DNA of 38,135 nt, taken from Reclinomonas americana ATCC 50394 (Eukaryota; Jakobida; Jakobea; Jakobida). How positions within the stretch are numbered: the first letter of the stretch is position 1; the number at the start of each line of letters is the position of its first letter. Shown one piece after another: positions 12,627 through 22,800 of the stretch. Location of the stretch: positions 45,759-83,893 of the forward strand of contig PS015021.1 in assembly GCA_048213135.1 (NCBI GenBank), in the 5' to 3' direction. Position numbers and translations under genes: made by a program. The notes beneath the pieces are model-generated. The model had not been told where the DNA came from, ran no database searches, and saw nothing but the letters and a program-made list of their open reading frames with translations.

Positions 12627-15283
12627 TCATCCAAATTTCATCTCGACAGCCAGTGCCACGTCGCCTGCAACACAATAGAGACGTATCAGTGAGCACCAAT
12701 AGAGACCGCCGATGCACACGCCATCTCACCTCCAGCGCGATGCAGTAGCCTCTCTGCCTCATCGCGAATGACTCCGGCAAACTCTTGCACCGTCCGAATA
12801 TCTTCCTCGGTAATCTGCCTCCTGCGTTCTCCACCGCCCTCACCGCCACCGGCAGCACCCGCTCCCGCACCAGCTCGCCCTGCCGCACCCACCGGGGCAC
12901 CACCGCCACCACCACCAGCACCGCGCTCACCCGCGGCCCTGGCACGCTCGCCCTCTGCAGCCGCACCCTCGTCGTCATCGTCGTCATCATCGTCGTCACT
13001 CGAAGACTCGTCGAGGCCTGGTGCCGCGCGCATGCGCAATGCGGCCTCCACCGCGCCGCTGACTTGGCGACGGAAATGCTCCACCATGAGACTGCGTGCG
13101 CCAAAACCGCGCGGCGGAGGATCCGCCCGCATGCCCGTCGTCGCTCCATCGTCGGCCTGATCGTCGGCGTTGTCCTGATCATCGGCATTGCTCGATGATG
13201 ATGATGCATCACGCGCCTCGAAGACCGCCTCCAGTCCGTCGACCACGGCACTCCGACGCATGCCTGCATAGCTCACGGCGTAGCGTCGAGGCGGCGACAG
13301 TGGCGGCCGCAGCGCCCTCTCCACACCGCCTCCTCTTCCTCGTCCTCCTGTTCCCATTCCTCCTACACCAGCACCACCACTGCTGCTGTTGCTCTCGGGT
13401 GGACCACGGTTCGGTGGCATTCCGCGACCGGCAGGCACCGCAATGCCCGGCGGTGGTGGTGGCGGCGGCGGTGGCGGAATGTACCGTCGCGACAAGTATC
13501 TCGACGGTGGTCCCACGCCCCACGGTCGTGGGGACGAATCGCCAACCTCGTAGCGACTGCGAGAGAGAGAGAGAGAGGTGAGAAGTCAAAGGCAAGTGGA
13601 AATAAACCCTTCCTGTTTTCAGAATCACTCCACCTCCTTCGCAACCAAGCCCTCCTCGCCTGCACCTCCTCTTCCGACATTTGGGGTTCGGATGACTCGC
13701 CAAACCGCCATCGCACGCGCGGATTCATCAGCGCATCTGCGTCGGCCTGCTCGCGCGGCCCATACGCATTTCGTTGTTGTTGTTGCTGCTGCTGCTGTTG
13801 CAGAAGTCCAGCCGCGAGGCCCTGCCGACGCGACAAGGAGAACGGATTTTGCCGTCGTCGCTCTGTCGACGGCGGTGCCAGCGGAAACATTTCCATGGAC
13901 AGTGGCGGCGGTGGCGGCGGTGGTGGTGGCGGCGGCGGCGGTAGCGACATCCGCATGTCGGTGTACGATGGCGACGGCCACGGCACATCGGGCGAGTCAC
14001 TCGGATCTCGCTCCTCGAAAAAGGCGGCAAAGGGGAATCGCGCCAAGTCTTCTTGCCACACGCCCCAGTGAGCGACAATGCTGCCACAAGTTTCACGAGA
14101 CGCACAACAGGGACACACCTTCCCACGACGGCGACATCTCATACTCCTTTCTCTCACTGTAATCGGCCACAGCATAGCTGGAGAAACGAACGTCCAAGTC
14201 GTCGTGCGTCTCCTCATACAATGCGTGCATTCCCAAAGCTCGCTCTAACCTGTCAAAGGGGAGGAGTGCTTCAACAAGAGGCCACAGGAGGGGGGGGGGG
14301 GGGGGGGGTGAGTGCGGCAAGAAGGGCACGCAACGTAGACTGCAGTTGGATGCCGCGGGAGCTGATTCCACGCCGCAAATTCATGCCACAGTCTACCATG
14401 AAAAACAACTCTTGCAGCATGCGCTGCAACTCTGGAACCTCCGAGATCAGCTCGCCCCGCAAAATCTCCGACAGCGAGGAAACCACGGTCGACGGATTCT
14501 GAAGAAGAGAAGAGTTCAGCGAAACACTGACAATACGACAACAGAACTGCAAGAGAAACGGGTAAAGGGCAAGAAAATGGATAGAGTGACACATAAAGAA
14601 GGATGAAAACGAAACTGCGAGAGTAAGAAAGAGACGAAAGACGACACGGCGAGAGTTCGAGCCACACAGACAGTTCCCAACTCCAACAAAACTCACGATT
14701 TCTAATTGAGCCAACAGGCTCGGTGGTGGCGCCGACGAAGTCGACGGCGTGAATAACAAGAGAACCAAACAACTGCGGAATTGATCATGTACATGCGAGG
14801 TGCGCTCGAACTTGGTCGCCACCTCGCCTATTCCTTTCGTGTGAGACGAGGAAAAAAAGTAGGGCGGTGGCACGTGACGCACCCAACACATCGCGCGCAA
14901 ACTCCAGCACTTCGCGATCGCCTGCCTCCAGACCGACCGACTTGCAGCGCTGAATAAACTCGCATTTGCGCAACTCAAAGTACAACTCGGGGTGCTGAGT
15001 GGCGAAACTCGGCACCACCGAGCTCATCAAGTGAACCACGGAGGAGATGTTGCGCTCCTGCACCGCCAGGCGCAGAGCACGCAGCATTTCCGCCAAGCTC
15101 TTGCCGGGCGTCTGTATACAGGGGAAGTGAGTGAGATGGTGCAAGGGAAGCGGGGGAGGGAAAGAGAGAGAGGAGAGGAATAAGATAAATGCAAGCAGAA
15201 GGCGAGAGAGATAGAGAGAGACGGCGAGAGAGACAACAGGAAGCGACAGCGTGACAAAAAAGGAAGGAAAATGAAGGAAGGGA

Positions 15284-15362
<79 letters not shown>

Positions 15363-18300
15363 CGAGAGGAAGAGAGGAAGAGAGAGAGGGAGAGAGAACA
15401 TTTAACTAACGCACCGAGGCCGGCGTCGTGGATGACACCGAGGTCTCCGTCACATTTGAGGCGTTCCCCCCACGGTGCTTAACACGAGGAATCTCGCACT
15501 GAGAGGCCTCCACCAGTCCGCGCTTGACGCAATAGTCGCACGCAATGGGCAGCACCACCAGCGAGTTGAGAGCCACAGCCTGGAATGCAGAACAAGGTGA
15601 GATCACTGGCGGCTGCGTGAAAGTCACCAACTCCCTCGCGCACCTGCAACGAACGCATAAAGGCGTCCACCGTGCTGCACCCAGCACAACTGCGCAACAG
15701 TTCCTCCGTCTGTGGCCACCGAATGCCCAAGACTTCCGACAGGAGGCGCACACTCGCGTCCAGCGACTCGCGATTATCGCGAATCACAGGTCTCAGAATG
15801 CCCTCGGCGTCCTCGTCTTCGATGCTGCACGGGCGGGCATGAGTGCACAACAAGAGGAAAGGATGAGATGTGAGGAGTCCCGAAACGCAACTGCCGCGCG
15901 GCCAGGAACGACATCACCTTGTCGTGCTGCAAGCGAATGCTGTCATTACTCTGCATGGCTCCAGCGATCGACCGCACCAGATGCTTCAGCACAGGCATCA
16001 GCATCACATCGGCCACGTTGAAGCAGGCGCGAAGAGCGCGCTGCACGCGGAAGCGCAGAGACAGTCGCAGTTCATCGTCCCTGAGCGAATAGGTGAGCGC
16101 CAAGGGCGGAAAGAGAAGTCAGATTTTTCCTCCACTCACCAGTCCAACAAGGCATCCCAGTTGGCGTCCTCGTCAACCGACGGCAGCACCATTGGCAGCA
16201 GTTCGTCGCACAGTCGCTCCACCAACACAGATTCACTCTCACGCGTCAAGGGCATCAACAGCTGCAAGGGAGCACGTCGCAGGGCATCGCGGAGGAATTC
16301 GCCGGCCTCGTGATTGTTGGATCCGGTGACGGTCGGTCCCCGCATCTCACGCGCCAACTCGTCGATCTCCTCATCCTCGAACACTGAAGAGCGCAAGTTG
16401 TGTCGTCGTTTTGTTGGCGGCGCCAGGCCACTGGTGTCGTCCAGCTGCATTCGCCGGCCCAACAGCGCGCCCGACCATTGCAATTCGGAGTGCGGAGAGC
16501 TCGGCCGCCTCTCACTGACACTGCTGCTGCTGCTGCTGCTGCTGTTGGATTCCCCGTTGCCGAGGAACCGATCGTGGGTGGGTAGTGGCAGCCGCTCGCT
16601 GTCGCCGCTGCCACGGAATCGAATACTGGGCGACCTCGACGGCGGTGGCGGCGGTGGCAGCAACAGAGGTGGTGGTGTTGGCGATAGAGGCGTGCGAGCC
16701 GGAGAGCGCAGCGGCAGGGTAGTGGTCGTTGTTGTCGTGGTTGATGCTGCCGGCTGCGCAAGTCGGGTGGCGGGGGCAACTCGTGGCATGCGCCTCTGAG
16801 AGGAACTGCGCGACGCCTCATGCAACTCCACCGCCCGTCGCACCGCGGCCATGACCTGCAACTGTCGGAGAGCCATCCACAGGCAGGGAAAGCGGGTGGG
16901 AAAGTCGGGTAGCGAGGCCTCGATTTCGTCGGCCGCGAAGCGGAGGTTGCCGGTGGCGATGGCGGTGCCGATTTTCTGTGCAAGAGGTATTGAGGAAAAG
17001 GGGAAAGAGAGCGAGGGAGAGGGAGAGGGAGAGGGAGANNNNNNNNNNNNNNNNNNNNNNNNNNNNNNNNNNNNNNNNNNNNNNNNNNNNNNNNNNNNNN
17101 NNNNNNNNNNNNNNNNNNNNNNNNNNNNNNNNNNNNNNNNNNNNNNNNNNNNNNNNNNNNNNNNNNNNNNNNNNNNNNNNNNNNNNNNNNNNNNNNNNNN
17201 NNNNNNNNNNNNNNNNNNNNNNNNNNNNNNNNNNNNNNNNNNNNNNNNNNNNNNNNNNNNNNNNNNNNNNNNNNNNNNNNNNNNNNNNNNNNNNNNNNNN
17301 NNNNNNNNNNNNNNNNNNNNNNNNNNNNNNNNNNNNNNNNNNNNNNNNNNNNNNNNNNNNNNNNNNNNNNNNNNNNNNNNNNNNNNNNNNNNNNNNNNNN
17401 NNNNNNNNNNNNNNNNNNNNNNNNNNNNNNNNNNNNNNNNNNNNNNNNNNNNNNNNNNNNNNNNNNNNNNNNNNNNNNNNNNNNNNNNNNNNNNNNNNNN
17501 NNNNNNNNNNNNNNNNNNNNNNNNNNNNNNNNNNNNNNNNNNNNNNNNNNNNNNNNNNNNNNNNNNNNNNNNNNNNNNNNNNNNNNNNNNNNNNNNNNNN
17601 NNNNNNNNNNNNNNNNNNNNNNNNNNNNNNNNNNNNNNNNNNNNNNNNNNNNNNNNNNNNNNNNNNNNNNNNNNNNNNNNNNNNNNNNNNNNNNNNNNNN
17701 NNNNNNNNNNNNNNNNNNNNNNNNNNNNNNNNNNNNNNNNNNNNNNNNNNNNNNNNNNNNNNNNNNNNNNNNNNNNNNNNNNNNNNNNNNNNNNNNNNNN
17801 NNNNNNNNNNNNNNNNNNNNNNNNNNNNNNNNNNNNNNNNNNNNNNNNNNNNNNNNNNNNNNNNNNNNNNNNNNNNNNNNNNNNNNNNNNNNNNNNNNNN
17901 NNNNNNNNNNNNNNNNNNNNNNNNNNNNNNNNNNNNNNNNNNNNNNNNNNNNNNNNNNNNNNNNNNNNNNTGAGGGTGAGGGAAAGAGGGAAAGGGAGGC
18001 AAGAACGCAGATCGGGGCATCATGCAAAGGCGACTGACTGCGAGAGATTACGTGGAGTGGGAAGCAGCAGGCGCACAGTGGCAAGGTGAATGGATACCAG
18101 AGAATGCAACAGCCGGGAAGTAGTCGGCAGGCATGGAGAACAGACAACCAGAGTCAGACGGAAGAAACATGAGCGAGACGGCACTGGACTGAAAAGCACA
18201 GTCATGAAGGCAGAAGAGAAGCATTGCAATGGATAATGGATGCCGGACATGAGAAACACGAGCGCGAGTGCAACGAGAATGCACTGGAAAGAATGCTACC

Positions 18301-19259
18301 CGAGTACGCGAGACAGAGAAAAACGGATTGAGAGTCAAAGTGAATGCATCACAAGGAACATGTATGCGAATTCGAAAGATGGAGACTGCATCCAACTGAG
18401 AGCACAGAAACGAAAGGCACAGGGAACACACTGGATACAAAATCGATGACTAGCAAAATCGATGACTGGCATGAGAAATATGAGAGACTTGTGGTCAGAG
18501 AGACAACTGAGATAGACGGAAAATCGAGGAGCCCACTCTCCGCACAGTGCGACAGACCACTCTCGTTGTTCCCCAGAGTGTGCACTTCTCCCCTCTTCCC
18601 TCTTCCCCCAAACAAGCTGCAATTCGCGCGTTCCACTCAACATGTGTCCACGCAATCTTCCCCTCCAGCGTATCCAGTGACCACGAATTCCCAGATGCAG
18701 CAGCACCTCCCGCCGCTCCGTTACACACAGCCAGCGCCGCAAGAGCCGAGGTGACCGAGGCAGAAGGCGGCTGCCGAATTGCTGTTGTGTAAGCCGCGCT
18801 TGTGTAGACCAATGTCGAAGTCGAAGTCGAGGAAGACGACGAGGAAGACGACGACAACGAAGAAGAGGGTGACGTGGAGTTGCGCACACATCCCTCAAGG
18901 CAAATGTACGCGAGAACAGCATCGTCTGTGCAACGCGCGCGACAGTGTGGTCAGAGTCGCGATGGAGATGGCCGCACGCACACAAACGCAGAGCAGCTAG
19001 AGACACAGTGAGGAGTACACAAAGACCGCCAGGTACAGAAGGTGCGCGTGAGAAGAGAGAAAGAGAGTGGGCGTGCGCGGGAAAACACAAACAAAGTGAT
19101 CATCACACACAAACACACACACGCACCCAGCGCAGACAGTTTAAGTTTCGCTGTGCGTGCCTCTCCTGCTGCCTCCTCTTCCCCACCCAGCAGCGGCGGC
19201 GGCGGCGGAGGCGGCGGAGGAAGAGGCACAGGCGACGACAACGCGCGCTCGTCCTCCAT
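12627..19259 (-). CDS. Large protein with two LisH-CTLH-CRA-like modules and C-terminal UBA-like segment
   Basis: Thirteen exons: 19259-19127, 18925-18642, 16975-16140, 16080-15892, 15824-15644, 15579-15415, 15111-14883, 14833-14697, 14498-14335, 14249-14158, 14051-13646, 13556-12730, 12664-12627. All phases agree and give 1226 residues. Module 1: LisH-like DDAVLAYICLEGCVRNSTS (~45-63), a Ser-rich linker, CTLH-like IEASLPDFPTRFPCLWMAL (~158-176), and a CRA-like tail from ~335 (DELAREMRG). Module 2 is clearer: LisH-like NSLVVLPIACDYCVKRG (~546-562), CTLH with SVVPSFATQHPELYFELRK, and CRA with REVLEFARDVL and STSSAPPPSLLAQLE. The C-terminus (~1187-1226; EFAGVIRDEAERLLHRAGGD) resembles a UBA-like three-helix fold. 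LisH-CTLH-CRA proteins (RanBPM, GID8, MAEA, RMND5) build the CTLH/GID ubiquitin ligase, so a role there is plausible but inferred. No SPRY domain is seen. Intron 2 holds a 932-N gap that could hide an exon. Confidence 0.72.
14290..14308. repeat. 19-base G homopolymer in intron
   Basis: An uninterrupted run of 19 G on the plus strand is a C19 tract on the transcript. It lies in the 85-nt intron (14250-14334) of the CTLH gene between donor GTTGCG and acceptor TTTGACAG. Run length is likely imprecise in any assembly. Confidence 0.8.
15290..15362. repeat. (AAAG)n tetranucleotide tract in CTLH-gene intron
   Basis: About 15 copies of GAAA/AAAG (15290-15350) followed by (GA)n, in the 303-bp intron between the LisH2 exon (ends 15415) and the CTLH2 exon (starts 15111). 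On the transcript it forms a CTTT/CT-rich polypyrimidine stretch. Confidence 0.85.
16976..18641 (-). other. Intron 2 of the CTLH gene with 932-N gap
   Basis: 1.67-kb intron from donor GTTGAG (18641) to acceptor TTGCACAG (16976), interrupted by N at 17039-17970. The left gap flank is (GAGGGA)n-like. The 670 bp on the right flank (17971-18641) has no open frame with coding character that I can join in phase. Exons on both sides join in phase 0 and produce a continuous CTLH-like helix, so no hidden exon is required, though one cannot be excluded. Confidence 0.55.
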
Positions 19260-19510
19260 TTGAGCGCAATTTCGTTCCACGGCCCGCTGCAGCCGACGGA
19301 AGCGTGTCAGTTCACTGCGCTTTTAGACTGAGAAAGAGGACACAAGTCGCACTTGCTCTCTCTCACACACTCACACTCTCACGCACACACAAGAGAGAGA
19401 TAAGGAAGACAATCAGCTTTCTCTCTCTTCTCTCTTCTCTCTGTGTTTACTGAGTTATTGTCAACCGATCTTCCGATCTTTCTCTCTCTCTCTTTCTCTT
19501 TGTGTGAGAG
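19260..19510. promoter_or_regulatory. Divergent promoter between CTLH and CSPP1-like genes
   Basis: Only 251 bp separate two divergent start codons (19259 minus and 19511 plus). The sequence is CT/CA-rich near the plus-strand gene. It lacks the CGAATTCG palindromes of the other two divergent spacers and has no obvious TATA box. Promoter activity is inferred from gene arrangement. Confidence 0.4.
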
Positions 19511-19801
19511 ATGTCACGTGCGATTGGAGGAGCTGTTGTGCAGGCGAGAGGAAGAGGTAAGTGTGTGTGTGTGTGTTTTGTGAGTGAAAAGTGTGGAGAA
19601 GTGAGTGAGTGCGTGAGAGAGTGTGAGTGTCCGATATCGAGGCATGTGTGAGAGTGAGTCTGTGTGAGTGTTTGTCTGTGTGCTGTGTGTGTGTGTGTGA
19701 GAGAGGAGGCACACAGATCGTCCCGAGCCTCATATTCACTCATTGCCTGATTGATAAACTCCTCACTCACTCCCTCCCTCCTTCCCTTGCTTCCTCTCTT
19801 C

Positions 19802-19836
<35 letters not shown>

Positions 19837-22800
19837 CCACCTTCTCATCCCCCTTTTCCCCACCCTCTCATCCCGCTTTCCTCTCACCCTCCCTCAGACG
19901 CCGTCGACCGGCTTCAGGCCGCCGACACCAGCAACCGCACCAAACGCGACGACATGTGGGAAAAGAAGCGCCAGATGCATGCAAATCGTCTCGGAGCTGC
20001 GCCCACAGTCGCCGCACCTTCCATGATTCGTCCTGCAGGCGCAGCCATAGGCATGGGAGGAGGCGCTGCTGTTGTGCGTCACGTGTCGGATCTTTCTCCG
20101 ATGGATGGGGATCTGTACGAGGATGCGTATCGTGGAGGCGGAGGCGGAGGTGGTGCGAGTAATGCGGTGCATGGGAGACGCAGTGCGCAGCACTTGAGGG
20201 ATCGTGTGTCGCCGGCTGTGTCGCCGCGGCATCACTCGGCGGAGCGGCAGCCGCCTCCGCCACCGTTGCAGCCGCCTGTGTCGAGTTGTGTGTGATGGGA
20301 AGGGGGTCGAAGCAAGCAGTGGCCTGTCGTGTCTCTCTCTTCCCTTGATGTGCTTCTTTCTTCTCGCCCAAGCCGTGTGCAGATTCAGGAGAGTACCGTC
20401 CTGCTAGGGGAAGGGGTTTGACACAGCCCCAAGCTGCTGAATCTGTAGTCTTTGCATCGTCTCTTCCTCCGCTTGCTTCCCATTTCATGTGCCATTCGTG
20501 GCGTGCGATTTCTGCCGTCTGTACTCAGTATACTCAGTACTTCCCTTACCCCCTTTGCTTCTCCCTCACATTCCTGGCCCAGAGCTGCTGAATCTGTCGT
20601 TTTTTCTTCGTCTCCCCCTCCGCTTCCTATTTCATGTGCCATTCATGGCGTGCGATTACCCACTGCCAGCGCCGTCTGTAATCGTTGCTTACCTTCCCCC
20701 CTTTGCTTCTCCCTCACTCCATGCTCACATTCCTGGCCCGGAGCTGCTGAATATGTCGTCTCCCCGTCAGTTCCTCTGCCACCTTCCCATGCATGTCATT
20801 TTTTCACTGCCACAGCCATCTGTACTCTTTGCTCCCCAGCGCCTTCGGTACTCTTCACCCCCTTCCTTCTTTTGCTCCACACTTCCCCCATTCTGGATAT
20901 ATCGTCTTCGTCAGCTTGTCCTCCGCTTCCTGCCCATTCCGTTGGCACGTTGAGATTGTTCTTTATTATTTCCTTCGCTCCTTCTCTTCCCCTTTGCTCC
21001 TCCCTCCCTCCGTCCATCCTTCTCACTCTCCCCCTTCCCCTCCACCACAGTGGCCTGGGGCGACGCCAATGGCGGGGCACAAGATCGCAAGCAGCAATAC
21101 GCACGCGACTTGCAACGCCAGATGGAGGAACAGAAGCGCCGTGATGCGCCCGCTGCGAATGGCGGTGGTGGTGGTGGCGGTGGTGGTCTGTTTGCTGGAC
21201 TCGGAGAGCATGGGCAGGGCAATGCGAAGCGACAGTACGCCGAGGAGTTGCAGCGGCAGATGGAGGAGAAGAAGAGACGCGAGGCGGCGGAAAATGGTCG
21301 TGGCGGTGGCGGTGGCGGTGGCGGTGGCGGTGGCGGTGGCGGTGGCGGAGCGGGCACGCACCTCGCACCCCCACCGCAAGCTGGTACGGGTGGTGGCGAC
21401 ATGTTTTCTGGTCTTGGCGAGCGGCAGCAATTGACACCACGGAGGCAGTATGCCATGGAGCTTGGTGAGTGCGTGGGAGAAGGAGTGATGGGAAGATGCA
21501 TTCTCTCTGCTCACCCTTTTATTGTTTGTGTCGCGCAGAGCGACAGATGCAAGAGAAAAAAGCGCGTGAACAGGCCGAGAAGGATCGTGATCGGCAGCTG
21601 GTTCGTCGTAGCCATCCTGATTCCTCCTCTCACCGCACACGGATGATCTCACCTCCTTTCGCCATATACAGTACGGCAATCGTGGTCAAGGAGACCAGGG
21701 ACGGTGTGCAGGCTTTCACTCACTCCATTTTGCGGTTGTCACCTCGTGTGTCTCATCTCTTCTATCTCGCGCGCAGTGGTTCCAATGCGAGACAGCAGTA
21801 CGCTGAAGATCTTCGTTGCGTGCCTCACTGGCCTTTACGTCATCAATTTCTCCCATACTCACTCAATTTCACGCAGAGCGCCAGATTGCCGAGAAGCAGC
21901 AGCGTGAGGCCATGGAGAATGGCAACGGTCGTGTCGCTGCCGGTCGTCGTGCAGGTGCGCCGGCGGCACCTGCGGAGGAGTACTTCCCGTTCGGCCGACC
22001 TGGAGCTGGGGCCCCCCTTCGCGATCAACAAGGCAACGCCACGGCCGTGTATGGCGCGCGTGAGGTGCGTGAAGTGTGCGTCCGTTCTGCGTCTTTCACA
22101 GGCTGAATGACGAGCGGGACATTCTTCACAGCCCATGTACACGTTCCAGGCGCCCGCCCCGCCACCGCCGGGTGCAGCACTGTATCAAGTGCCGGCATTC
22201 ACTGCGTATCCACCCATGACATACGCTGCGGCGCCTGTTGTTGTGGTTGGCACATCGGCTCGCGGCTACGATGACTACGGGAGACCGCAGCAGGGCGGCA
22301 TGGATCCCTACGGCAACAGCGCGTACGGTTCCACGGTTCGCTCTTGTTTCCTCTCGTTTTCACAGACCTGCGAGACACGCTTGTGCTGAACAATCGCTCG
22401 CTGCAGATGCGCGACATGGGTCCGCCGCCGGGGGCGATGCATTATGGCGGTGGCCCACCGATGCAACAACAGCAGCAGCAGCAACCGCAGCAACAGCGCT
22501 CACCAGGTGTGGGGCCCGGTGCCGCCAACAAGACTGATTATGCCAGGGAACTTGGTGAGCTCATCTCCTCATCATCCATGCTTTGGCTGTCATTGACAAG
22601 CTCACTTTCCTCCACCCTTCCACCCAGAAATGCAAATTGCGGCCAAGGATGCTGCCAAGAGGCGAGCCAAGGACGAGGAGCGTGATCGCGACAGAAGGGT
22701 ACGCAGTGCAACCTTCTTGAAATGCTTTTCCGTGATGCAATCATTATGCTCATCGCTTGTGCGCGTACAGCAAATGGCAGAGGCCGCTGCGTACAATCCG

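Noticed and set aside
13363-13516. Proline and glycine homopeptide stretches as evidence of misassembly
   Set aside because: Codons are mixed (CCG/CCA/CCC) and frame is kept through both flanking exons, so these are ordinary low-complexity coding segments.
16255-18147. 630-codon minus-strand frame across the 932-N gap
   Set aside because: Frame continuity comes from N. The true CTLH exon uses another frame, in which the CTLH-like helix and phases are consistent.
20452-21144. Leu/Pro-rich plus-strand frames in CSPP1-like intron 2
   Set aside because: They follow the pyrimidine-rich tandem repeat and are not in phase with either flanking exon.
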